Assembly (NCBI RefSeq): GCF_039539525.1
Contig: NZ_BAABDH010000108.1
Location: 33,305 to 97,304 of the forward strand
Source of the DNA: Hymenobacter algoricola
GTDB lineage: Bacteria > Bacteroidota > Bacteroidia > Cytophagales > Hymenobacteraceae
DNA: 64,000 nucleotides
Direction: 5' to 3'
In this document: piece after piece, positions 44,072-51,781 of the stretch
Numbering within the stretch: the first letter of the stretch is position 1
Layout: each line of letters begins with the position of its first letter
Made by a program: the position numbers and the translations under genes
The notes under the pieces: generated by a model
What the model was told of the DNA's origin: nothing
Databases searched by the model: none
The model's input: only the letters and a program-made list of their open reading frames with translations

Positions 44072-44785
44072 ATGAAGCGTCCTCTACTCCCGGCTTTGGT
44101 GCTGCTGTTGGGCCTCGGCCTGACTTCGTCCTGCACCGTCAACTATTATGGTCTTGACCAGAACCAGACGTATCGGCGCGGCTCGCACGTCCAGCGCCGG
44201 CCTTCCTATCCGCCCACGTACGGGGGCAGCTACGGCGGCGTCAGAACGCCGGCGGGCAGCGGTACCGGCGGCATCAAAACGCCCCCGGCGGGCGGCACCG
44301 GCGGGACAAAGACGCCGCCAACCTGGGAAGCCGGCGGCGTCAAGCAGCCCGCGCGGATGGAATCCGTTGGCATCAAGACCCCGAGACGGGAAGTAGAAGT
44401 GGAAGCCGACCCGATCAAAACTCCCCCGAAGGACTGGCAGACCGGAGGCATCAAGCCGCCACCTCCAGCTAGCGGTGGTACGAGCCTCACGCCGCCCCGG
44501 AAAGCGGAAGAAGAGCCGATTAAAACTCCTCCGAGCGACTGGCAGACGGGGGGAATAAAGTCGCCCGTTCACCCGGGGGCCGAGCAGACCGCCATTAAGC
44601 TGCCCACGCGGGAAGTAGAAGCCGAACCGATCAAACCCCCTGCGACTGACTGGCAGACGGGCGGGGTGAAGTCGCCGGTGGTTGCAGCCGGCAGCGAGGG
44701 CCCGGCCCTTACGCCTACCGCCGAAGCGGAACAGGAGAAGCCGCTCCGCGAAAAGGCAATGAGTGAGGACAAGTCGCCCAACTGA
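44072..44785 (+). CDS. Repeat-rich lipoprotein
   Basis: A 237-residue predicted lipoprotein (signal LPALVLLLGLGLTSSC, Cys about residue 21). The mature part is low complexity with repeats of two kinds: GG(I/V/T)K(T/S/Q)P, and a longer unit ending DWQTGG(I/V)K preceded by EV/EEEPIKTPP, seen three times (about residues 122, 157 and 193). It is Pro/Thr/Gly/Lys-rich with no recognised domain. Probably surface-exposed and extended. A palindromic terminator lies 90 bases downstream. Confidence 0.75.
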   Translation: MKRPLLPALVLLLGLGLTSSCTVNYYGLDQNQTYRRGSHVQRRPSYPPTYGGSYGGVRTPAGSGTGGIKTPPAGGTGGTKTPPTWEAGGVKQPARMESVGIKTPRREVEVEADPIKTPPKDWQTGGIKPPPPASGGTSLTPPRKAEEEPIKTPPSDWQTGGIKSPVHPGAEQTAIKLPTREVEAEPIKPPATDWQTGGVKSPVVAAGSEGPALTPTAEAEQEKPLREKAMSEDKSPN

Positions 44786-44874
44786 AAATCCGCTGATTCA
44801 AGGTTCCGCGCAATAAGCTCCCCGCGCCAGTCAGGCAGCATTGCCTAAGTGCCCCGGCAAGTATTTTCCGCTAC

Positions 44875-44917
44875 CCAACAAAGAAGGCCGGCTATTGTAG
44901 CCGGCCTTCTTTGTTGG
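44875..44917. terminator. Bidirectional terminator, 20-bp perfect stem
   Basis: Arms at 44875-44894 and 44898-44917 are perfectly complementary around TTG, with TTCTTTGTTGG ends. It separates the repeat lipoprotein gene and the degenerate T9SS gene on the opposite strand. Confidence 0.85.
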
Positions 44918-44936
44918 CAGAGAAAGGGAAGCAGGC

Positions 44937-45261
44937 CTACTTGAGTACCAGGCGCCGGGCAACGTTGCAGCCATCGGCACCTTCCATGATGAGCAGGTAG
45001 GAGCTAACCGGCAAGGACACCAGGGGGCCAACGGTACTGAGCGGCTTGCGGTAGACGATGCGGCCCGTGCCGTCCGGCATGCTCAGGTGCAGTCCAGTAC
45101 GGGGGACGATGCGGGCAGCCGCGGGGCTACGGCCTGGTGCTGCACGTCGGGGCAGAGCTGCAGATCCTCATGACCGGCCGGCCGGGCCGTAATTGGGGCG
45201 GCCGCCAGGAAAAGCAGCAGGAGGAGAGAGAGGCCAGGTTACCCTTTCCAGACAAAGGCAT
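44937..45261 (-). pseudogene. Degenerate T9SS-cargo gene (signal peptide plus sorting-domain relic)
   Basis: Read from ATG 45261 on the minus strand, the start MPLSGKGN runs into a frame change at about 45240. After it comes a signal-like LSLLLLLFLAAAPITARPAG (frame b), then EDLQLCPDVQHQAVAPRLPA. A further frame change near 45085 leads to TGLHLSMPDGTGRIVYRK, ending GPLVSLPVSSYLLIMEGADG then CNVARRLVLK and stop at 44937. The last part matches a type IX secretion C-terminal sorting domain. The central catalytic part that such a cargo protein would have is absent, so this looks like an internally deleted, frameshifted remnant. Confidence 0.6.
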
Positions 45262-45336
45262 GCTAGCCACAGGTAAGGCGAAGTTGCAGCAGAAAATTAA
45301 TACGACTACCCAATACAAGCGGTAAGACGCCTGCAG

Positions 45337-45834
45337 CTACTCCTGTAGTAGTTTTTTTTCAGATGTACTTGTATCATCTGCCAACTCGGCTTTGGTGCCG
45401 GCGTCGGGGTTGATACGCTTCCAGGTAGCCCATTTCAACTCGTCGAGCCGGGTCAGGGTGTCGGCAACGGTGGCATTGGCTTTGATTTTGTCGAAAAAGC
45501 CGGTCTTGACGCCTACTTTGATCAGCTGCTCCAGCACAAAGGGCAGGATCCAGCCTACAACGCTGGTGGCCAGCACGCCGCGCAGTCCGATGCGCAGCAG
45601 CAGCCGGGTCGCCATCCGCTCGAGCAGCAGGGCTTTGGCCGCGGGCAGGGCTTTGTCCAGCAAAAAGTCGCTGACCAGCTGAACGTTGCCTTTCTGTACT
45701 TCGGCCCGTAGCACGTCCTGCACCGCGTCCAGCGCCTTGCGGGCTACCTGCTGAAACAGGCGGCCGGTTTGCCAGGCCCGCAGGCTGGTGGCTTTGGCCA
45801 CGTCAAAAATAGGGCGGAAGGTGAGCTTTTTCAT
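45337..45834 (-). CDS. Unknown protein with amphipathic/membrane segment
   Basis: A 165-residue protein: basic helical N-terminus (MKKLTFRPIFDVAKATSLRA), then a helix-rich middle and one hydrophobic stretch GVLATSVVGWILPFVLEQLI (about residues 90-109), followed by a polar tail. It could attach to membranes. No family recognised. It is divergent from the quinone oxidoreductase gene. Confidence 0.65.
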   Translation of the reverse strand: MKKLTFRPIFDVAKATSLRAWQTGRLFQQVARKALDAVQDVLRAEVQKGNVQLVSDFLLDKALPAAKALLLERMATRLLLRIGLRGVLATSVVGWILPFVLEQLIKVGVKTGFFDKIKANATVADTLTRLDELKWATWKRINPDAGTKAELADDTSTSEKKLLQE

Positions 45835-45978
45835 GGGGTAGGGCGGTCAGGGGTAGCGCAGCACGGCCGGCTACGGAGGCATAGGTACGCAGGGCAAAGC
45901 CACCAGGGTACTCGGGCGGGCAGCGTTGCCGGCGCAAACAACGTAAAGCAACCGTAATCCGTCGCTAACCCCAGCCCG

Positions 45979-46953
45979 ATGAACGCCATAATTATTACCG
46001 GGCCCGGTGGCCCCGAAGTGCTGCAGCAACAGACGCGGCCCCTGCCCGAGCCCGCGGCCCACGAAGTGCTGATCCGGGTGGAGGCCGCCGGCGTCAACCG
46101 GCCCGACGTGCTGCTGCGCCAGGGCAAATACGCCGGCAGCGGCGACGTGGCCGGCTCCGTGCCGGGCCTGGAAGTAGCCGGCCGCATCGAGAAATGCGGG
46201 GCGGCCGTGGTCCGCTGGCAGGTGGGGGCGGCCGTGTGCGCGCTGCTGGCCGCCGGCGGCTATGCCGAGTATGCCGTGGTGGATGCCTGCCACTGTCTGC
46301 CCGTGCCCGCGGGCTGGACCATGACGGAAGCGGCATCGTTGCCGGAAACGGTGTTTACGGTGTGGCACAACGTGTTTCAGCGCGGGCAGCTGCAGCCCGG
46401 CGAAACGCTGCTGGTGCACGGCGGCAGCAGCGGCATCGGCATCACGGCCCTGCAGCTGGCCCACGCGCTGGGCAGCCCCGTGTTCGTGACCGTGGGCAGC
46501 GCCGAAAAAGCCCGGGCCTGCGAGCAGCTGGGCGCCGCCGGGGCCATCAACTACAAGACCACCGACTTCGAAGCCGTAGTGCAGGCCGCCGGGGGCGCCG
46601 ACGTAATCCTGGATATGGTTGGCGGCGAGTACACGCCCAAAAACCTGCGCCTGCTCAAAGACGACGGCCGGCTGGTGTTCATCAATGCCATGCAGGGCGG
46701 CAAAGCGGAGGTGAATGCCCTGGACATCATGCGGCGCCGGCTGACCATCAGCGGCAGCACGCTGCGGCCGCGCTCCGCCGACTTCAAGGCGGCGCTGGCC
46801 GCGGAAGTGGAGCGCGGCGTGTGGCCCCTGCTGGCGGCGGGGCAGTTCCGGCCCGTTATCCACCGCACGTTTGCCCTGGCCGACGCGGCGGCGGCGCACC
46901 GGCTGCTGGAAAGCAGCACCCACATCGGGAAGATTGTGCTAACGGTAAGCTGA
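45979..46953 (+). CDS. NAD(P)H:quinone oxidoreductase, zinc-free MDR family
   Basis: A 324-residue medium-chain dehydrogenase/reductase of the QOR/PIG3 type. The GroES-like domain includes VLIRVEAAGVNRPDVLLRQG; the Rossmann domain has LLVHGGSSGIGITALQLAHA (NADPH-binding) and ends GRLVFINAMQGGKAEVN. The catalytic-zinc cysteine and the structural zinc loop of alcohol dehydrogenases are missing, as expected for this group. It reduces quinones or enones; the exact substrate is unknown. The transcript probably ends at the hairpin at 47121-47154. Confidence 0.93.
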   Translation: MNAIIITGPGGPEVLQQQTRPLPEPAAHEVLIRVEAAGVNRPDVLLRQGKYAGSGDVAGSVPGLEVAGRIEKCGAAVVRWQVGAAVCALLAAGGYAEYAVVDACHCLPVPAGWTMTEAASLPETVFTVWHNVFQRGQLQPGETLLVHGGSSGIGITALQLAHALGSPVFVTVGSAEKARACEQLGAAGAINYKTTDFEAVVQAAGGADVILDMVGGEYTPKNLRLLKDDGRLVFINAMQGGKAEVNALDIMRRRLTISGSTLRPRSADFKAALAAEVERGVWPLLAAGQFRPVIHRTFALADAAAAHRLLESSTHIGKIVLTVS

Positions 46954-47120
46954 TTTTAGTTGCGTAATACTATCGGGGGCCGGCGGCATTCCCGTCGTTT
47001 TGGTGAATACAGCACCAAAAGATATAAACCCAACAGTGGCAGAAGCTTTGGCGGGCCGGTACCTTTGAAATAAACCAAAGCAGTCCGGCGCTGGGTGGGA
47101 CTATTGCCGGGCTGGTTTTC

Positions 47121-47154
47121 AGAAAAGGCGTTCTTGAGAGGGGCGCCTTTTTCT
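47121..47154 (+). terminator. Terminator in the gap after the quinone oxidoreductase
   Basis: AGAAAAGGCG (47121-47130) pairs with CGCCTTTTTCT (47144-47154). It lies 168 bases past the oxidoreductase stop. A TACCTTTG box at 47060-47067 lies between the stop and this hairpin, so a short separate transcript is also possible. The rest of the 309-bp gap (46954-47262) shows no coding frame. Confidence 0.7.
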
Positions 47155-47178
47155 GTTTCCGGGTATTTCCCTCTACAG

Positions 47179-47236
47179 CAGCAGAACGGTCGGCCGGTAG
47201 CAGGTAATTTCCCGCTACCGGCCGACCGTTCTGCTG
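47179..47236. repeat. Long perfect hairpin (23-bp arms)
   Basis: Perfect 23-bp arms at 47179-47201 and 47214-47236 with a 12-base loop (AGGTAATTTCCC). It lies just past the stop of the minus-strand thioredoxin-like gene. There is no T run, so it is not a classic terminator; it may stabilise the 3' end or be a mobile palindromic repeat. Confidence 0.85.
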
Positions 47237-47262
47237 CCGCTACAGCGGCGGGCAGTGGCGGG

Positions 47263-47880
47263 CTACGCCTTCTTCCACTTGATGGTGCACCCGATGGCCT
47301 TGGTGGAGCTGATAGCGGCGGGCTTGCCGGTCAGAATGTCGGTCATGGCCTGCTCCACATACCTGGTTTTCACCAGCTTGGCGTCTTCGGAATTGTCGTC
47401 GATGGCCCCGATGTAGCTTACCACAAAGTCCGGCCCCTGCCTGGTCACCACGTACAGGTGGGGCGTGCGGGTGGCCCCGAAGGTTTTGGCCACCTGCTGG
47501 GTTTCGTCCTGCAGGTAGGCAAACGGGTACTTCTTGCTGGCGGCCCGGGCTTGCATCTCGGCGAAGGAGTCGCCGGGCACGGTGGCCTCGTCGTTGGGGT
47601 TGATGGCCACCACGGGGTAGCCCTGGGGCGCGTATTTCTGGTGCAGGGCAATGATGCGGCTTTCGTAGGCCTTGGCGTAGGGGCAGGTGTTGCAGGTAAA
47701 GACCACGATGTAGCCTTTGGCGGCCTGGTTACCGGCCAACGACACCAGGCGGCCATCCACGTTTTTGAGCCGGAAGTCCGCGACTTTGTCGCCGACCTGG
47801 TAACCGGGCGAGGCGGGGCCGAAGTTGCTGAGCAGCACCAGCGCCAGGCTGGTGGTGAGCAGGGAAAACAGCTTTTTCAT
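47263..47880 (-). CDS. Exported AhpC/TSA-type thioredoxin-fold protein
   Basis: A 205-residue protein with a signal peptide (FSLLTTSLALVLLSNFG). The thioredoxin fold begins VGDKVADFRLKNVDGRLVSL and carries CNTCPYAKAYESRIIALH, a CxxC that suits redox activity. Cis-Pro region ATRTPHLYVV. This family (redoxin domain, often called thioredoxin family protein) acts in the periplasm; the partner is unknown. It is on the same strand as and just downstream of a TlpA-like gene, 39 bases apart, so likely one operon. Confidence 0.9.
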   Translation of the reverse strand: MKKLFSLLTTSLALVLLSNFGPASPGYQVGDKVADFRLKNVDGRLVSLAGNQAAKGYIVVFTCNTCPYAKAYESRIIALHQKYAPQGYPVVAINPNDEATVPGDSFAEMQARAASKKYPFAYLQDETQQVAKTFGATRTPHLYVVTRQGPDFVVSYIGAIDDNSEDAKLVKTRYVEQAMTDILTGKPAAISSTKAIGCTIKWKKA

Positions 47881-47919
47881 GAGCGAGCCAGGGGTAAAGT
47901 GAAAAAAGGAAGGGAAAGG

Positions 47920-48402
47920 CTAGGGAAGGAACTTCTGCAGCTGGGCCGTCAGCTCGGCCTGGGTGAATTCCTGCTCGAAGGCGGCGCGTTTCTGCTTGTT
48001 ATAGATTAGCGTGAAGGGCAGCGCGCCCGACCACTTGCCGTCCACCTTATCCAGCCAGGCGTTGGGGGCGGTTTCGTTGAGCAGCACCACTTCCGACTTC
48101 AGCCCGCGCCGGAGCACGAAGGGCTTGACTTTTTTGTCGAGCTGGGAGGCGTAGTCCAGGCTGACGAGCAGCACTTTTACCTTTTTGCCAGCGTAGGTCG
48201 TGCTCAGCTGGTCGAAATAAGGCAGCTCCTTGACGCAGGGCGCGCACCAGGTCGCCCAGAAGTTGACCACGTAAGTCGTGTCATTCTGCCGGCTCAGGCG
48301 CTTTTGCAGTTCGGGCAGCTTGATGACGGTGACCTGCTGGGCGTGGGCGGCAGTAGCCCAAAGCAGGAGGGCAGCGGCGGCAAGAAATTTTGGTCGGGTC
48401 AT
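47920..48402 (-). CDS. TlpA-like thioredoxin
   Basis: A 160-residue exported thioredoxin-fold protein. Signal peptide MTRPKFLAAAALLLWATAA then HAQQ. Active site FWATWCAPCVKELPYFDQL. The cis-Pro is in GALPFTLIYNKQKR. TlpA-type proteins reduce disulfides or deliver electrons in the periplasm. It probably forms an operon with the downstream redoxin-like gene. Confidence 0.93.
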   Translation of the reverse strand: MTRPKFLAAAALLLWATAAHAQQVTVIKLPELQKRLSRQNDTTYVVNFWATWCAPCVKELPYFDQLSTTYAGKKVKVLLVSLDYASQLDKKVKPFVLRRGLKSEVVLLNETAPNAWLDKVDGKWSGALPFTLIYNKQKRAAFEQEFTQAELTAQLQKFLP

Positions 48403-48601
48403 GTTTATTGAAAGGCTGTTACTGCAAAGACCGCTCTAGCGGGCGGAAGTTGCGGCAGTGGAGCCGCCTGCTGGCGTCGCGGCGTTGCGGAGGTTACTGG
48501 GCCTGGCTGGCCAACCGCAAATCGTTTGCTGCTCAGCCGCAACCAGGCGGCTCTACGGCATACTACCACAGTTGAGCCAACTGGGCAAGTCCAAACCTGC
48601 T

Positions 48602-48609
48602 TACCTTTG
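48602..48609 (+). promoter_or_regulatory. Putative -7 box for ispG
   Basis: TACCTTTG, 30 bases before the ispG ATG, matches TAnnTTTG. A TTG -33 at proper spacing is not evident. Confidence 0.4.
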
Positions 48610-48639
48610 TTACTCCTTCTGAAACTCCTCCTTCGGGTT

Positions 48640-50733
48640 ATGAACAAAACGTATTGCCCCAGCCTCACCGAGTATAAGCGCCGCCTGAGCCGGGAAGTGA
48701 AAATCGGTGACCTGCCCATGGGCGGCCTCAACCCGATCCGGGTGCAGAGCATGACCACCGTCGACACCATGGACACGCTGGGCTCGGTGGAGCAGACCCT
48801 GCGCATGGTAGAGGCCGGCTGCGAGTACGTGCGCATCACCGCGCCCAGCGTGAAGGAAGCCCAGAACCTGCTCGAAATCAAGAAGGAGCTGCGCCGGCGC
48901 GGCTGCTCGGTGCCCCTCATTGCCGACATTCACTTCACGCCCAACGCCGCCGAGCTGGCCGCCCGCATCGTGGAGAAAGTGCGCGTAAACCCCGGCAACT
49001 ACGCCGACAAGAAGAAGTTCGACGTCATCGAGTACACCGACGCCAGCTACGCGGCCGAGGTAGACCGCATCCGGGAGCGGTTCCGGCCGCTGGTCCAGAT
49101 CTGCAGGCAGTACGGCACGGCCATGCGCATCGGCACGAACCACGGCTCGTTGTCGGACCGGATTCTGAGCCGCTACGGGGATACGCCGCTGGGCATGGTG
49201 GAGTCGGCGCTGGAGTTTCTGCGGCTGTGCGAGGAGGAAAACTACTACGACGTGGTGCTGAGCATGAAGGCCAGCAATACCCAGGTGATGGTGCAGGCTT
49301 ACCGGCTGCTGGTGCAGAAGCTCGACGAGGAAGGCCTGCAGCCGTATCCCCTGCACCTGGGCGTAACCGAAGCCGGCGAGGCCGAGGACGGCCGCATCAA
49401 GAGCGCCGTGGGCATCGGCACGCTGCTCGAAGACGGCCTCGGCGACACCGTGCGCGTGAGCCTCACCGAAGCCCCCGAAGCCGAAGCCCCGGTAGCCAAA
49501 GCCCTGATTGACCGCTACACCAACCGTGCGGCACAGGCCAAGCCGATTCGCCCGCTGGGCGCCGATTTGGCGTTGCCACTTGCCCCGGCGGGCGAGTCGT
49601 TCAACGAGAGTGGTCCGACGACTCAAAGTCGTCGGACCACTTCGGCCGCGCCGGCGGACACTTCGGCGGCGGTACCCATCGACCCGTTTCAGTACCACCG
49701 CCGCATCACCCGCGAGGTGCTGAACCTGGGCGGGCAGAACGTGCCCCGGGTGATGGTGGATATTTCCCGCCTGGCCTCGGTGGAGTATGCCGACCTGCGC
49801 GCCGTGGGCCACTTGTACTCGGCCTTCCTCGACAAGTTTCAGATGAACGACCTGGGCGCCGACTACCTCTACAGCGGCCAGCGCCCGGTGCCCTTTATGC
49901 TGCCCAACGGCCTGAAGGAAGTAGTGGACTACGCCGCCTGGCTCGACGCCGGCCGCCGTGCCGACCACTTCCCCGTCCTCACCCAGGCCGAGTACGCCGG
50001 CGCTGGAGCTAAGCACGCAGAGCTGAACTTCGTGTTCCACAACCTGGCCTCGCTCACCGCCCCGGCCCTCGACCAGCTCCGCCAGGACGCCACGGCCGTC
50101 ATTATCCTCTACACCGACAATGCCCACGCCATGCCCGAAATCCGGCGGGCGTTTTTCGAGCTGCTGAATAACGGCATCACCAATCCGGTCATCATCAACC
50201 GGCAGTATCCGGCCCTTACACCCGAACAAACCCAGCTCTACGCCGCCACCGACGTGGGCGGCCTGCTGCTCGACGGCCTCGGCGACGGCGTGGTGCTGAG
50301 CACCGAGCTGCTGCCCGAGCGTGAAAAAGCGGAGTGGCTCCAGAATATCGACCAGCTCAACCAGCTCAGTTTCGGTATCCTGCAGGCGGCCCGCACCCGC
50401 ATGTCCAAGACCGAGTACATCAGCTGCCCGAGCTGCGGCCGGACCCTGTTCGACCTGCAGGAAACCACGGCCATGATCCGCAAGCGCACCGACCACCTGA
50501 AGGGCGTCAAAATCGGCATCATGGGCTGCATCGTGAACGGCCCCGGCGAAATGGCCGACGCCGACTACGGCTACGTGGGCGTGGGCAAAGGCAAGATTGC
50601 CCTCTACCGCGGCCAGGAAGTCATCAAAAAGTCGGTGCCCGAAGCCCAGGCCGTCGACCAGCTCATCGACCTCATGCGCGAGGATGGCCGCTGGGTGGAA
50701 AAGGAGCTGGTGGAAGAGCCGGTGGTGGGGTAG
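48640..50733 (+). CDS. ispG: 4-hydroxy-3-methylbut-2-en-1-yl diphosphate synthase IspG (large form)
   Basis: Converts MEcPP to HMBPP in the MEP isoprenoid pathway using a 4Fe-4S cluster. The 697-residue length fits the three-domain IspG of Bacteroidota, Chlamydiae and plants, with an extra domain (about 300-590) between the TIM barrel and the Fe-S domain. The TIM barrel carries VQSMTTVDTMDTLGSVEQT, and Fe-S ligands lie in SCPSCGRTLFD and GIMGCIVNGPGEMADADYGY. ATG 48640 was chosen. A perfect 15-bp inverted repeat is inserted in frame at 49609-49641, encoding SGPTTQSRRTT at the start of the extra domain; it probably lies in a linker. Confidence 0.97.
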   Translation: MNKTYCPSLTEYKRRLSREVKIGDLPMGGLNPIRVQSMTTVDTMDTLGSVEQTLRMVEAGCEYVRITAPSVKEAQNLLEIKKELRRRGCSVPLIADIHFTPNAAELAARIVEKVRVNPGNYADKKKFDVIEYTDASYAAEVDRIRERFRPLVQICRQYGTAMRIGTNHGSLSDRILSRYGDTPLGMVESALEFLRLCEEENYYDVVLSMKASNTQVMVQAYRLLVQKLDEEGLQPYPLHLGVTEAGEAEDGRIKSAVGIGTLLEDGLGDTVRVSLTEAPEAEAPVAKALIDRYTNRAAQAKPIRPLGADLALPLAPAGESFNESGPTTQSRRTTSAAPADTSAAVPIDPFQYHRRITREVLNLGGQNVPRVMVDISRLASVEYADLRAVGHLYSAFLDKFQMNDLGADYLYSGQRPVPFMLPNGLKEVVDYAAWLDAGRRADHFPVLTQAEYAGAGAKHAELNFVFHNLASLTAPALDQLRQDATAVIILYTDNAHAMPEIRRAFFELLNNGITNPVIINRQYPALTPEQTQLYAATDVGGLLLDGLGDGVVLSTELLPEREKAEWLQNIDQLNQLSFGILQAARTRMSKTEYISCPSCGRTLFDLQETTAMIRKRTDHLKGVKIGIMGCIVNGPGEMADADYGYVGVGKGKIALYRGQEVIKKSVPEAQAVDQLIDLMREDGRWVEKELVEEPVVG
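49609..49641 (+). repeat. Palindromic repeat inserted in frame in ispG
   Basis: AGTGGTCCGACGACT (49609-49623), CAA, AGTCGTCGGACCACT (49627-49641): perfect 15-bp arms inside the coding frame. The arm resembles AGTGGTACCACGACT of the composite repeat at 61.3 kb, suggesting one repeat family. Confidence 0.85.
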
Positions 50734-50754
50734 CTGCCTAACTCTATCCTACTC

Positions 50755-51087
50755 ATGAGCGTCGAAATCCAACTATTCGCAGCCGAAATTACCTTGGGCA
50801 CTATCGACGCACAGATTATCGACGCTTCGATGGGAGTACTTGGCGGCAAGCTGAAACCTTCCGAGGTGTATTACACTTACTTTCAGGCTTTCTTTCGAGC
50901 GCACGGTAAAAAAACCGACTGGCAGGGGCTGGAAGCACTTGGTTTGAAAACTACTGCGCTGCTGACTGGCGAGTTAAGGGCAGTGGGGGGAATATGTATT
51001 ACTGATGTTGAGGGCTTAGGCGAGATTGAGGTTGAAGTTTGTGGCATTGATTGCCTGATAATGAATGAGCTGTTCCCTGAAGCTTAA
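50755..51087 (+). CDS. Unknown small protein (110 aa)
   Basis: A 110-residue protein, no signal peptide, with segments MSVEIQLFAAEITLGTIDAQ, VYYTYFQAFFRAHGKKTDW and CITDVEGLGEIEVEVCGIDC. Composition is less G+C-rich than ispG, which ends 22 bases upstream on the same strand. No family recognised. Its position before the hicBA module could point to an accessory or horizontally acquired gene, but this is weak. Confidence 0.6.
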   Translation: MSVEIQLFAAEITLGTIDAQIIDASMGVLGGKLKPSEVYYTYFQAFFRAHGKKTDWQGLEALGLKTTALLTGELRAVGGICITDVEGLGEIEVEVCGIDCLIMNELFPEA

Positions 51088-51158
51088 AATACAATTCCGT
51101 CCTACTCATCAGTCTCCCTCTAAAGACTAACCCAATACTACCCGGAGCAACCACCAGC

Positions 51159-51237
51159 CCCAGCGGGGCGGCACATCGGTAGTACCCGTTGCAGAATAAA
51201 TACCCGAAGCCCCAAATCTGGGTGTCGCCCCGCTGGG
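51159..51237. repeat. Imperfect 16-bp inverted repeat
   Basis: CCCAGCGGGGCGGCAC (51159-51174) and GTGTCGCCCCGCTGGG (51222-51237) differ by one base pair. It lies in the 177-bp gap between the 110-residue gene and hicA. Palindromic repeat or structured leader; function unknown. Confidence 0.65.
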
Positions 51238-51264
51238 CCTAAGGCCGGTTCGGCCCCGCACCCT

Positions 51265-51450
51265 TCACGGCTTCGGAATTCCCAGCTGCTTGCAAATCTC
51301 CTTGCACAGCTCCTCGTCGATGTCGCCGTGGCGCGGGACGCTGGTGCGCTTGCCGGTTTGCTCGTTCTTATAAATATCGTGGCGGCTGCCGTGGCGGTGC
51401 AGCGGGCAGCCGTGTGCTTCCAGGTGCTTCACGAACCTGCCGCGCTTCAT
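51265..51450 (-). CDS. hicA: HicA family mRNA interferase toxin
   Basis: A 61-residue dsRBD-like toxin. The catalytic-histidine region is FVKHLEAHGCPLHRHGSRHD, followed by TSVPRHGDIDEELCKEICKQ, the usual HicA pattern (conserved G-x-x-x-x-R-H-x-S/D-H and P-x-H). It cleaves mRNA until bound by HicB. It overlaps hicB by four bases and is downstream of it, the order seen in hicBA-type modules. Confidence 0.9.
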   Translation of the reverse strand: MKRGRFVKHLEAHGCPLHRHGSRHDIYKNEQTGKRTSVPRHGDIDEELCKEICKQLGIPKP

Positions 51451-51665
51451 GCGGCCTGCTCCACAAATTCCAGCTCCTCCTGGGCAATGATGTCGGTCGG
51501 ATCGACGGCATCTTCCCGCATGTCTTCCAGGTACAATGCCAGCGCATCACGGATATTGTCTTTCACCTCCGCAATGGTGCGGCCCTGCGTAAGCACCCCC
51601 GGGAGCTCCTTGAACTGCCCGATCAAATGCGTTTTGCCCTGGCGGATGATGAGGGTGAGTTTCAT
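51447..51665 (-). CDS. hicB: HicB family antitoxin
   Basis: A 72-residue antitoxin with the partial RNase-H fold: LIIRQGKTHLIGQFKELPGV, LTQGRTIAEVKDNIRDALAL, then an acidic end. There is no clear C-terminal DNA-binding domain, so autoregulation may depend on the complex. It is translated first; hicA follows with a four-base overlap. Confidence 0.9.
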   Translation of the reverse strand: MKLTLIIRQGKTHLIGQFKELPGVLTQGRTIAEVKDNIRDALALYLEDMREDAVDPTDIIAQEELEFVEQAA

Positions 51666-51781
51666 GGCTGGTGGAAAATCGTGGTTCTGCGAAGATAACG
51701 AAGAAATGCCCGCTCGGGTGCCAGGCAGCTATTGCGCCCTATCATTTACAGTATTTTCCCGCCTCACCCGTCTGCCTGTCC

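Noticed and set aside
48610..50496. 628-codon minus-strand frame
   Set aside because: Antisense to ispG.
51265..51665. Larger defence island around hicBA
   Set aside because: Neighbours are housekeeping or small unknown genes; only the toxin-antitoxin pair is supported.
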